20,290 bases of DNA, from positions 1-20,290 of the forward strand of contig JBOGED010000615.1 in NCBI GenBank assembly GCA_050743625.1. The letters run 5' to 3'. Under the pieces are notes generated by a model. It made no database searches. It was not told where the DNA came from and worked only from the letters and a program-made list of their open reading frames with translations. The translations under genes and the position numbers were made by a program. Source of the stretch: JBOGED01 sp050743625 (lineage in GTDB: Bacteria; Actinomycetota; Nitriliruptoria; Euzebyales; Egibacteraceae). The first letter of the stretch is position 1. The number at the start of each line of letters is the position of its first letter. Positions 1-7,264 of this stretch are shown one piece after another.

Positions 1-38
1 GACCCGAGTCGACACAGCAGTGATCGCGAGCGGATCGG

Positions 39-44
39 TAGTGT
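39..44 (+). promoter_or_regulatory. Putative -10 box of a leaderless hpt promoter
   Basis: The hexamer TAGTGT fits the actinobacterial TAnnnT -10 pattern. Its last base lies 7 nt before the A of the hpt ATG, and no Shine-Dalgarno sequence precedes that ATG. This is the geometry expected of a leaderless transcript starting at the start codon. No clear -35 box is visible. Inferred from sequence only. Confidence 0.4.
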
Positions 45-50
45 GCGGCC

Positions 51-620
51 ATGCATAAGGAGACGGGCGCTTTGGGCCTTCACGAGGATGTCGAGCGGGT
101 GCTTATCAGCGCGGAGCGGATCCAGGACCGGCTGCGTGAGATGGCCGCGGAGATCGACCGTGACTACGCGGGGCGTGAGGTGCTGCTCGTCGGGGTGCTG
201 AAGGGAGCGTTCGTGCTGATGGCCGATCTCTCGCGATACCTGAATGTGCCGGTGACCCTCGACTTCATCGCGGTGGCGAGTTACGGCTCGGAGACGAAGA
301 CGTCCGGCACCGTGCGGATCTTGAAGGACCTCGACGAGGGCATCGAAGGACGCGACGTCCTGCTCGTCGAGGACATCATCGACTCTGGCCTGACGCTGAA
401 GTACCTCCTGGGCAACCTTCGCGCCCGCAAGCCCGCCTCGCTCGAGGTGCTGGCCCTGCTGAGGAAGCCTGACGTGACGCGCGTGGACATCCCGATCCGC
501 TACCGGGGATTTTCGGTGCCGAACGTGTTCGTCGTGGGGTACGGGCTCGACTACGCGCAGCGTTACCGCAACCTCGACTACGTCGGCACGCTAAAACCCG
601 CGGTATACGGGAAGGCCTGA
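51..620 (+). CDS. hpt: Hypoxanthine phosphoribosyltransferase
   Basis: This 189-residue protein belongs to the purine phosphoribosyltransferase family. It salvages hypoxanthine and guanine by transferring ribose-5-phosphate from PRPP in the cytoplasm, giving IMP and GMP. The PRPP-binding motif VEDIIDSGLT is at about residues 106-115, with the two adjacent acidic residues (E107, D108) typical of the family. The N-terminal VGVLKGAF strand-loop and the SYG segment of the flexible loop are also present. Length is normal. The ATG at 51 has no ribosome binding site but follows a -10-like hexamer, so leaderless translation is likely. In actinobacteria hpt commonly sits between tilS and ftsH; tilS would lie left of the window. 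ftsH follows 105 nt downstream with its own probable promoter. Confidence 0.95.
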   Translation: MHKETGALGLHEDVERVLISAERIQDRLREMAAEIDRDYAGREVLLVGVLKGAFVLMADLSRYLNVPVTLDFIAVASYGSETKTSGTVRILKDLDEGIEGRDVLLVEDIIDSGLTLKYLLGNLRARKPASLEVLALLRKPDVTRVDIPIRYRGFSVPNVFVVGYGLDYAQRYRNLDYVGTLKPAVYGKA

Positions 621-643
621 CCCAGACTAGGTCGAGACGCCAA

Positions 644-652
644 TGCTACAGT
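644..652 (+). promoter_or_regulatory. Putative extended -10 promoter of ftsH
   Basis: TGCTACAGT matches an extended -10 element (TGn followed by TAnnnT). It lies in the hpt-ftsH gap, about 73 nt before the chosen ftsH start. The same nonamer occurs upstream of clpC, and the TACAGT core also occurs upstream of the free-standing ClpC N-domain gene. No convincing -35 hexamer is seen at 17 nt, which is tolerable for an extended -10 promoter. Confidence 0.4.
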
Positions 653-725
653 GACCCGGTAGCGCAGCGGCGGGCTGACGCCCGTGCGCGTGCACTCCGC
701 TGTTGCCCGTGCCTCGAGGAACTGT

Positions 726-2735
726 ATGAAACTCCAGCGCTTGTTGCGCGGCCCGTTCATCTGGATCACGGTGCTGCTCGTGATCGCCGTGGTGTTCCTG
801 TCGAGCGTGCGCCGGTCCGGTGGTCCCGAAGATGTCCCGTACGGCCAGTTCATCGGTCTCCTGGAAACCAACCAGGTCTCCAACGTCACGGACTTCGCGG
901 ACGATCACCGGCTCGAAGGTGAGCTGGTCGACGGGCGCAGGTATCGGGTCTACTACAACGCGGATATCAACAGCGACCAGCTCGGCCGGCTCCTGTCCAC
1001 CGTCGAAAGCGTGGGGGACCGGTACGAGATCGACAGCCAGCCACGGAACCTATTCGTTTCGCTTCTCGTCCAGTTCGTACCGATCATCGTCATCTTCGCC
1101 CTGTTCTTTTTCTTCATGAGCCAGATGCAGGGTGGCGGGAATCGCGTGATGAGCTTCGGGAAATCACGGGCGAAGATCGTCTCGAAGGACCAACCCAAGG
1201 TGACGTTCGCCGACGTCGCGGGTGTGGAGGAGGCCGTCGAGGAGCTGCGCGAGATCAAAGAGTTCTTGGAGAACCCAGCGAAATTTCAGGCGATCGGCGC
1301 GAAGATACCTAAAGGGTGCCTCTTGTTCGGTCCACCGGGGACCGGCAAGACGCTTCTGGCCCGCGCGGTGGCGGGCGAGGCCGGGGTCCCGTTCTTCTCG
1401 ATCTCGGGATCGGACTTCGTCGAGATGTTCGTGGGCGTCGGCGCCAGCCGGGTCAGGGACCTGTTCGAGCAGGCGAAGTCGAACGCGCCGGCCATCATCT
1501 TCATGGACGAGATCGACGCGGTCGGCCGCCATCGCGGAGCCGGCATGGGCGGCGGCCACGACGAGCGTGAGCAGACCCTGAACCAGCTGCTCGTGGAGAT
1601 GGACGGGTTCGACATGAAGACCGGCGTGATCCTGATCGCCGCGACGAACCGGCCGGACATCCTCGACCCCGCGCTGCTGCGTCCCGGACGCTTCGATCGG
1701 CAGATCGTCGTTGACCGGCCCGACCTCATCGGCCGCCAGGCGATCTTGAAGGTGCACAGCCGGGGCAAACCGCTCAGCCCGGATGCCGACCTCGACGTGA
1801 TCGCTCGCCGGACCCCCGGCTTCACGGGCGCCGACCTGGCGAACCTGGTCAACGAGGCGGCCTTGCTGTCGGCCCGCAAGGGCACCAACGAGATCTCCAT
1901 GGGCGCGCTGGAGGACGCGATCGACCGGGTCATCGCCGGGCCCGAGCGCAAGACCCGGCTGATGGGGGAGAAAGAGAAGCGGGTCATCGCCTATCACGAG
2001 GGTGGCCACACGATCGTGGGGCACGCGCTGCCACACGCCGACCCCGTGCACAAGGTCTCGATCATCCCACGCGGCCGGGCGCTCGGCTGGACGCTGACGC
2101 TCCCCACCGAGGACAAGTACCTCGTGTCCCGCGGTGAGTTGATCGACCAGCTCGCGATGATGCTGGGCGGGCGCGTGGCCGAGGAGCTGACGATCGGCGA
2201 CTTCACGACCGGCGCCGCCGACGACATCAGCCGCGCCACCGCCACCTCGCGGGACATGGTCACCCAGTACGGCATGAGCTCGAAGCTTGGCCCGATGACG
2301 TTCGGCGAGAAGGAGTCTCAACCGTTCCTCGGCCGGGACTTCGGTCACATGCCGGACTACTCGCAGGAGGTTGCCCTCGAGATCGACCGTGAGGTCCGAT
2401 CGCTGATCGACCAGGCGCACGATGAGGCGCTCGAGATCCTGGTCGCCAATCGCGACGTCCTGGAGGAGCTGGCCGACGCGCTGATGGAGAAGGAGACCGT
2501 CGAGAAGGACGAGCTCACCGCGATCCTCGGCAAGGTCACCCCGCGCCCGTCCCGCAAGATCAAGCCGCTGATGAACGGTGACGGCAAGATGGCCAGCGGC
2601 AGCGCCGTCGTCACCCAGCTCCGGCGCGTCCAAGACCCCGCCGCCGCCAGCCGCGCGCCCCAGCCGAGGTCACCGCGCGGGCCCAGGGGGTCGGGGGGAG
2701 GCCCCCCATCCACAAGGACGCCTCGCGAGGACTAA
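726..2735 (+). CDS. ftsH: ATP-dependent zinc metalloprotease FtsH
   Basis: FtsH is a hexameric membrane-anchored AAA+ protease that removes damaged or unassembled membrane proteins and some regulators. From the ATG at 726 the product has 669 residues. A first transmembrane segment at about residues 7-26 is followed by a roughly 80-residue external loop and a second transmembrane segment at about 107-130. Walker A (GPPGTGKT) starts at residue 202, followed by Walker B (IIFMDE) and the second region of homology. The zinc site HEGGH is at residues 424-428, with the third ligand in the GDFTTGAADD segment. The C-terminal tail is rich in proline, arginine and glycine, as in other actinobacterial FtsH proteins. 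The ATG at 726 was chosen because GAGGA lies just upstream and the protein then starts directly before the first membrane segment. A GTG at 684 is in frame but less likely. Confidence 0.96.
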   Translation: MKLQRLLRGPFIWITVLLVIAVVFLSSVRRSGGPEDVPYGQFIGLLETNQVSNVTDFADDHRLEGELVDGRRYRVYYNADINSDQLGRLLSTVESVGDRYEIDSQPRNLFVSLLVQFVPIIVIFALFFFFMSQMQGGGNRVMSFGKSRAKIVSKDQPKVTFADVAGVEEAVEELREIKEFLENPAKFQAIGAKIPKGCLLFGPPGTGKTLLARAVAGEAGVPFFSISGSDFVEMFVGVGASRVRDLFEQAKSNAPAIIFMDEIDAVGRHRGAGMGGGHDEREQTLNQLLVEMDGFDMKTGVILIAATNRPDILDPALLRPGRFDRQIVVDRPDLIGRQAILKVHSRGKPLSPDADLDVIARRTPGFTGADLANLVNEAALLSARKGTNEISMGALEDAIDRVIAGPERKTRLMGEKEKRVIAYHEGGHTIVGHALPHADPVHKVSIIPRGRALGWTLTLPTEDKYLVSRGELIDQLAMMLGGRVAEELTIGDFTTGAADDISRATATSRDMVTQYGMSSKLGPMTFGEKESQPFLGRDFGHMPDYSQEVALEIDREVRSLIDQAHDEALEILVANRDVLEELADALMEKETVEKDELTAILGKVTPRPSRKIKPLMNGDGKMASGSAVVTQLRRVQDPAAASRAPQPRSPRGPRGSGGGPPSTRTPRED

Positions 2736-2737
2736 CC

Positions 2738-3415
2738 GTGACCGAATCGGTCTCAGGCGTCCCGGCTCGGAAGGCGGTCGTCGACTCGGACGAGCGGATC
2801 CGCGTGTTGACCGGTGTGCAATCCCACGGCATCTTCGATCACGACAAGATCCGCGACGGCGTCCGGTTGCTCTTCGAGGGATTAGGCCTCGACCCGCGGG
2901 CACCTCGGGTGAAGGGGACGCCCGATCGGGTCGCGCGGATGTTCGACGAGATCTTCGCGGGCCTGCTCGTAGATCCACATGACGTGCTCGACGTCGTGTT
3001 CGAAGAGGGCCACGACGAGATCGTCATCGTGCGTGACATCCCGTTTTCGAGTGTCTGTGAGCACCATCTCATCCCCTTCGTCGGGCAGGCGCATGTCGGG
3101 TACCTGCCGAATACGGCGGGCCAGGTGACCGGCATCTCAAAGCTGGCGCGGCTGGTCGACCTTGTGGCGAAGCAGCCGAACTTACAGGAGCGGATCACCA
3201 CAACGGTGGCGGAAACCCTCGAGAAGGCATTGTCTCCGCGCGGAGTCATCGTCATTATCGAGGCCGAGCATCTCTGCATGACCATGAGGGGAGTACGCAA
3301 ACCCGGCGCGGTCACCGTAACGAGTGCGGTCCGAGGGTTGATGCGCGATGATCCGAGAACCCGGGCTGAGGCAATGGCCTTGGTCTATGGCCATCGGGGG
3401 CTGGGCCGGGGGTAG
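2738..3415 (+). CDS. folE: GTP cyclohydrolase I
   Basis: FolE converts GTP to 7,8-dihydroneopterin triphosphate, the first committed step of tetrahydrofolate synthesis, in the cytoplasm as a homodecamer. The 225-residue product contains the zinc ligands of the family: C107 and H110 in the CEHH motif and C180 in HLCMTMRG. The substrate-binding segments GYLPN and GISKLARLVD are present, as is the catalytic-loop QERIT. The N-terminal 35 residues are variable, as usual. The GTG start at 2738 lies 2 nt after the ftsH stop, implying co-transcription with ftsH. A small inverted repeat follows the stop codon. The type IA assignment is firm because all zinc ligands are visible. Confidence 0.96.
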   Translation: MTESVSGVPARKAVVDSDERIRVLTGVQSHGIFDHDKIRDGVRLLFEGLGLDPRAPRVKGTPDRVARMFDEIFAGLLVDPHDVLDVVFEEGHDEIVIVRDIPFSSVCEHHLIPFVGQAHVGYLPNTAGQVTGISKLARLVDLVAKQPNLQERITTTVAETLEKALSPRGVIVIIEAEHLCMTMRGVRKPGAVTVTSAVRGLMRDDPRTRAEAMALVYGHRGLGRG

Positions 3416-3433
3416 CGGGCGCCAGTCCGCCCG
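3416..3433 (+). terminator. Small inverted repeat after folE, possible weak attenuator
   Basis: CGGGCG and CGCCCG are perfect 6-bp arms around a 6-nt loop, starting at the base after the folE stop codon. No T-run follows, so it is not a classical intrinsic terminator. It may stabilise the mRNA end or modestly attenuate read-through into folP. Low confidence. Confidence 0.25.
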
Positions 3434-3502
3434 GATGACCTGCTGCCGTGGAGTGCAGGGGTCTAGGCGGAAGTTGCGAGAGTTGCTAGGGAGGGACAAG
3501 AC

Positions 3503-4672
3503 ATGAGCGGCCTGCCGATCGTGCGGGTCGAGGAGGCTAGCCTGGGCGGTGACGCCCAGGTGCGCCTCGTCGTGAGCCGGGTGAGCGATCTGAGGCGGCT
3601 TCGCGGCGCGTGGGCCTCCTCGGGCGCCGCTCTCGAGCGCGTCGGCGAACGGCTGCGCGCGACCACTACGGTCGACGCGCTCGCCCGGGCGGCTGGCCGA
3701 TCGCTCGAGTCTCGTGAAGCCGCGGCGCTTGACCGCAATCTCCGCGAGGCGATCGCCGCGTGGACCGGTCCCGCGCCGCCGCTCCGATGTGCCGGCATCC
3801 GGATGGAGACCGGTCTCCGCCCGCTCATCGTCGGCATCGTCAACGTCACTCCCGACTCGTTCTTCGACGGTGGTCTGCTGTATCCCGACGCGCACCCCCA
3901 CGCGGCGATCGCGCAGGGGCGCGCGCTGCTGCGGGAGGGTGCGGACATCCTCGACGTCGGCGGCGAGTCCACCCGGCCCGGCGCCGCCCCAGTCGACCAG
4001 GACGAGGAGCTGCGGCGCGTGCTCCCCGTCATCGAGGGCCTGGCCGAGGACGGCGCTCTATGCAGCATCGACACGCGCAAGCCCGACGTCGCTCGCGCGG
4101 CACTGCGGGCGGGGGCCAAGATCGTGAACGACGTCTCCGGCGGCGCAGACCCGCGCCTGCTCGACGTCACCGCGGACGAGGGTGCGGGGTACGTGCTGAT
4201 GCACACGCGCGGCACCCCCGAGGAGATGCAGCGGTTGGCCACCTACACGGATGTCGTCGCAGAGGTCTACGAGTTCCTCGCCGACGGGCTCGACCGGTGC
4301 GGCCAAGCGGGCATCAACCCCGCCGGTATCCTCGTCGACCCTGGCATCGGGTTCGCGAAAACCGCGGAGCACAACCTCGCCTTGCTTCGCGCCCTCCGCC
4401 AGTTCCGTGGCCTCGGCCGTCCTGTCCTCGTGGGCGCGTCACGCAAGAGCTTCCTCGGCGAGCCACTCGCCGGCGGCGACTCGGGGAACCGGCTGGAGGG
4501 AAGCCTCGCCTGCGCGACCGCCGCGGTCCTCGCCGGCTGCGCCGCCGTCCGCGTCCACGACGTCGGGCCCACCGTCCGCGCCGTCCAAGTCGCCCGCGCC
4601 ATCACCACCGGCCGCCTCGACTGGCCCGACACCCACGCCGACACCGGCTCGGCGAACGCCACCCGCGCCTAG
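3503..4672 (+). CDS. folP: Dihydropteroate synthase with N-terminal extension
   Basis: FolP condenses p-aminobenzoate with dihydropterin pyrophosphate to make dihydropteroate and is the sulfonamide target. The catalytic TIM barrel has all expected motifs: NVTPDSFFDGG beginning at residue 114, DVGGESTRPGA, SIDTRKP, NDVSGG, MHTRGTP, DPGIGFAKT, GASRKSF and a C-terminal VRVHDV. At 389 residues it is about 100 longer than the common 270-290-residue form. The extra length is an N-terminal region before the first barrel motif, rich in R, A, E and L. Some bacterial and archaeal DHPS proteins carry such a domain; relatedness here is inference. The ATG at 3503 has GGGAGGG about 8 nt upstream, so the long form is supported. 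In the usual operon folB would follow; here the accessory insertion intervenes. Confidence 0.95.
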   Translation: MSGLPIVRVEEASLGGDAQVRLVVSRVSDLRRLRGAWASSGAALERVGERLRATTTVDALARAAGRSLESREAAALDRNLREAIAAWTGPAPPLRCAGIRMETGLRPLIVGIVNVTPDSFFDGGLLYPDAHPHAAIAQGRALLREGADILDVGGESTRPGAAPVDQDEELRRVLPVIEGLAEDGALCSIDTRKPDVARAALRAGAKIVNDVSGGADPRLLDVTADEGAGYVLMHTRGTPEEMQRLATYTDVVAEVYEFLADGLDRCGQAGINPAGILVDPGIGFAKTAEHNLALLRALRQFRGLGRPVLVGASRKSFLGEPLAGGDSGNRLEGSLACATAAVLAGCAAVRVHDVGPTVRAVQVARAITTGRLDWPDTHADTGSANATRA

Positions 4673-4906
4673 TCACGCACCGATGGCGTGGAAACCGCCG
4701 TCGACATGGATGACCTCTCCCGTGATGCCCGCTGACCACGGTGACAACAGGAAGATCACCGCCCGCGCGAGGGGGGTAGGTTCCGTGACGTCCCAGCCAA
4801 GAGGTGCCCGAGCGGGCCATACCTCTTCGAATTGAGCGAAGCCAGGGATGGCTTTTGCCGCTATCGTGCGGATGGGGCCGGCCGTGTTCACACGGATGCC
4901 GTCGGG
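4673..4906 (-). pseudogene. 3' remnant of enoyl-ACP reductase (FabI/InhA family)
   Basis: Read on the minus strand, this piece encodes about 78 C-terminal residues of a FabI-like short-chain dehydrogenase. Recognisable segments are GIRVN, AGPIRT, PGF, WPARAPLGW and the family-typical end TGEVIHVDGGFHAIGA. The catalytic Tyr-Lys region and the NAD-binding N-terminus are absent. The codons between GIRVN and AGPIRT appear to be two residues short of the usual VNAISAGPIRT. Upstream the frame fuses into unrelated radical SAM sequence at roughly 4903-4912. It is therefore a dead fragment left by a deletion or recombination event, not a working FabI. Its stop codon directly abuts the convergent folP stop. 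Confidence 0.75.
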
Positions 4907-5733
4907 CCCAGTCCCAGACGGTAATCCGCTGAACCTCGGCCTCCCAGAGCGGGATGAGCTCTTGCCATGAGATGTGATACTTCAAAAACTCCTCATCGTG
5001 CCCGGGATTCCACATCAGGTCGTACAGCCTCACCCACAGGCCCTGCCCTCGGACGCAGTCAAGAAAGTCCGGGATGTCGTCTTGGGACCCGCGCAACACG
5101 ACGCGGTTGATCGCAACGATCAACCCCAGGCCCTTGGCCAGATCCATCACCGAAAGGGCGTTGCCGAACTCGTCGAGGTCCATCACCGCTTGATAGCTGC
5201 GCCGTGAGAAACCCTGGACGCTGAGCACCAGCGCGTCCAGCCCGGCATCCTTGAGCCGGGGCAGCCATTCGAGCAACCTCAGCCCGTGGCTGGTCATGGA
5301 GATCTTGTGGATGCCGAGACCTTTCAGCGCTCGAATGAACCAGAGCAGCTCGTCGTCTAGGAGTGGCTGCAGGCCAGCCAGTACGACCTCTTGGAGGCCA
5401 TAACGGGTGCGCAAGTGCTCGACGACACGGAGCATCGTGGGCAGATCTGCTGGGGGCGACCCGTTTCGCTCCAGGCCCTCGTTGTGGCACCAGAGCAATC
5501 CACCCTCACCGGGATACTGGCATCGCATCCTGCACGTGGACGTGGTCAACAGCCGTAGCGAGGGGAAGTGGGCGCTGGCGTTCGGCTAACTCGATCCGGA
5601 CGCTCGGGAAGCGGCGACGGATGTCGTCGAGGGTGTGCAGAGGCAGCCGGCGTAATCGCTCGATTACCGCATCACTGGGCGGTGCCGGAACCGCGGACGG
5701 GGTCCGCGCAATCAGCGGGAGTACGTGCTTCAT
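4905..5733 (-). pseudogene. Radical SAM protein, frameshifted and truncated
   Basis: Two minus-strand frames together encode one radical SAM protein of about 275 residues. The start is the ATG at 5733 with AGGAGG just upstream (product begins MKHVLPLIARTP). After about residue 50 the frame is lost near 5586, and the homologous protein continues one frame over as SAHFPSLRLLTTSTC. A single inserted base in the segment around 5580-5590 would explain this. The second frame carries the cluster motif CRMRC, then ten residues, then CHNEG, followed by an alternating beta/alpha pattern (VVLAGLQPLL, GIHKISMTSHG, LDALVLSVQG, LIVAINRVVL) typical of the partial TIM barrel. The spacing CX3CX10C differs from the canonical CX3CX2C. 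The 3' end is cut off where the fabI remnant begins. The gene overlaps the end of whiB by 62 nt, so the two were co-transcribed. Substrate is unknown. Confidence 0.72.
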
Positions 5734-6001
5734 GGAGCCTCCTCGTCGCGTGTCGCTCCTCTGCGGTCTGACCGCCCCAGATTCCGGAGTGTTGGCGGGT
5801 CTGGATTGCCCACTCGAGGCATTGGACGCGCACCTCGCAGCGGGCGCAGGTGGCTTTGGCACGCTCAATCTGGTCGAGCGCAAGCTCGGTCGTGCCGATG
5901 GGAAAGAACAGCTCGACGTCCGCGTCGAGGCAGGCGGCGCGGGACTGCCAGGGACGCCGATCGGCCCGGGGGGGCGGCGGGGTCGAGCCTGCGCTTGTCA
6001 T
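5672..6001 (-). CDS. WhiB-family iron-sulfur regulator
   Basis: This 109-residue protein has the four cluster-binding cysteines of the Wbl family, C24, C52, C55 and C61 (CX27CX2CX5C), and the following GIWGG turn at residues 73-77. A short basic stretch (EERHATRR) follows, as in the DNA-contacting end of the family. Wbl proteins bind a 4Fe-4S cluster sensitive to oxygen or NO and usually act with the primary sigma factor at promoters. The family is restricted to actinobacteria and their phages. The ATG at 6001 was chosen because it opens the frame and a -10-like hexamer lies about 20 nt upstream. The gene overlaps the radical SAM gene and diverges from the XRE regulator at 6081. Which Wbl subgroup it belongs to cannot be told. 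Confidence 0.9.
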   Translation of the reverse strand: MTSAGSTPPPPRADRRPWQSRAACLDADVELFFPIGTTELALDQIERAKATCARCEVRVQCLEWAIQTRQHSGIWGGQTAEERHATRRLHEARTPADCADPVRGSGTAQ

Positions 6002-6021
6002 GGGCCATAGTCAGCGGGAAG

Positions 6022-6027
6022 ACTGTA
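6022..6027 (-). promoter_or_regulatory. Putative -10 box for whiB
   Basis: On the minus strand the hexamer TACAGT lies 20 nt before the whiB ATG, giving a predicted leader of about 12-15 nt. It is the same hexamer as in the ftsH, ClpC N-domain and clpC upstream regions. No good -35 is seen. Confidence 0.35.
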
Positions 6028-6047
6028 CTCAGCGCTACCGCGACGAG

Positions 6048-6067
6048 AGACGCATCTGTGCGCGTCT
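6048..6067. promoter_or_regulatory. Inverted repeat in the whiB/XRE divergent region
   Basis: AGACGC and GCGTCT form perfect 6-bp arms separated by 8 nt, ending just before the ribosome binding region of the XRE gene. Its place between divergent regulator genes suggests an operator, perhaps for autoregulation by the XRE protein. This is inference from position and symmetry only. Confidence 0.35.
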
Positions 6068-6080
6068 GTAGGGGGAATGA

Positions 6081-7259
6081 ATGGACGCCGAACCGGGTCT
6101 GCTGACCGAGCTCCGTGAGCTGCGCGGGTTGAGCGTCGAGCAGGTGGCCGCCGCCTGTGGCGTGGACCGATCGACGGCCGAGCGTTGGGAGTCCGGTGCC
6201 ACGGCGCCCTACCCGCGCAATCGCAAGGCGCTTGCCGTAGCGCTCAATGTTCCCCTCGGCCCGCTAGTCCGGGCAGTATGGGGCCGGACACAGGAGGAGC
6301 GAGGAATGCATCGACGGCACCTGCTGCGGATGGCCATGGGCTTGCCCGTGCTCGCGTTGCCGGGCCTGCCTGGCGCCGATCTCCACGAGCGCACGGTGCG
6401 GCTCGTCGGCCGGTACGCCAGCACGGCCCCCGCTGAGATGCTGTTCGACGCTCGGATGCATCTGGACTCGCTGGTCACCGCCCTCAAAGGATCGATGCTG
6501 TCCGGCCAGCGCCGTCAGTTGCTCGTCGACACCGCGAACACGGCTAGTCTCGCCGCCAGGGCCGCGAATATGGACGGGCATCCCGGCGAATCAGCGGCCT
6601 ACGTCTCGCGCGCTCGCGCGCTCGCGGACGAGTCCGGCATTACCCACCTCCGCGGGTGCACGCTCTTCGAGGCCGCCTGGCCGCTCTCCCCAGTCTGGGG
6701 GGACAGCGACCCGCTGGCGGCCCTCGACCTGCTCAGCGCGGGCGCACCGTTCGTCGGCAGCCGCGGTCTAATCGCCGCCGAGGTCGCGATGACCCAAGCG
6801 GAGAACTACGCCGCCCTGGGAAGGGAGCGTGACGCCCTCGCGGCGGTCGCCCGCGCCGAGGCGGCCGGGCTCGGCAGCGACGGCGAGGGGTTCTTCTCGA
6901 CGTCGGGGTGGTTCGCCGGTGACGACCCCTCGATGATGGCGTGGTGGCAGGGGTTCTGCCACCTGCTCCTCAAGCGCACCGACGAGGGTATCGCGCTGCT
7001 CGGCCAGGGACTTCGGGTCCCGCACCTCAACACGCGCGCAACGGCGGACTTGCACAGCAACATCGCGCTCGGGCACACCATCGCCGGTGACCTTGAGGGT
7101 GCGTGCCAGGCCGCCGAGCTCGCGCTCGACCTGTCCGAGGCGACCGGCTACCAGGCGGGAGTCCAACGCATCTACCACGTTCGTGACCTCATGCCAGGTG
7201 AATGGTCTGGCACGGAGCGGGTCCGCGCCCTCGACGAGCAGCTTCACCTCGCCGCCTGA
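6081..7259 (+). CDS. XRE-family regulator with TPR-like C-terminal region
   Basis: The 392-residue product starts with a helix-turn-helix of the Cro/CI (XRE) type at about residues 6-60; the recognition segment is VAAACGVDRSTAERWESG. A linker with a hydrophobic stretch (MAMGLPVLALPGLPG) follows, then a long alpha-helical region of roughly 280 residues rich in Ala and Leu. Repeated paired helices there resemble tetratricopeptide repeats, as in the large actinobacterial group of XRE/TPR regulators that sense small ligands or peptides. The ATG at 6081 has a GGGGG ribosome-binding stretch about 5 nt upstream. It diverges from whiB and the radical SAM gene and ends 5 nt before folB, so its transcript probably continues into folate genes. 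The cognate signal is unknown. A regulatory role for the adjoining minus-strand genes is inference. Confidence 0.85.
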   Translation: MDAEPGLLTELRELRGLSVEQVAAACGVDRSTAERWESGATAPYPRNRKALAVALNVPLGPLVRAVWGRTQEERGMHRRHLLRMAMGLPVLALPGLPGADLHERTVRLVGRYASTAPAEMLFDARMHLDSLVTALKGSMLSGQRRQLLVDTANTASLAARAANMDGHPGESAAYVSRARALADESGITHLRGCTLFEAAWPLSPVWGDSDPLAALDLLSAGAPFVGSRGLIAAEVAMTQAENYAALGRERDALAAVARAEAAGLGSDGEGFFSTSGWFAGDDPSMMAWWQGFCHLLLKRTDEGIALLGQGLRVPHLNTRATADLHSNIALGHTIAGDLEGACQAAELALDLSEATGYQAGVQRIYHVRDLMPGEWSGTERVRALDEQLHLAA

Positions 7260-7264
7260 TCCGG

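Noticed and set aside
1164..2633. Long minus-strand open frame of 489 codons opposite ftsH
   Set aside because: It is the antisense of a fully recognised gene, a common artefact of high-GC codon bias, and its protein shows no known motif.
4602..4905. Continuation of the radical SAM frame past the fabI junction
   Set aside because: Beyond about 4905 the frame is Arg/Gly/Pro-rich nonsense while another frame shows FabI homology, so it is read-through beyond the break.
5506..5733. MKHV frame as a separate small peptide, for example a RiPP precursor next to a radical SAM enzyme
   Set aside because: Its last 25 residues look random, and its first 50 fit better as the N-terminus of the radical SAM protein across a single-base shift. 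Not fully excluded.
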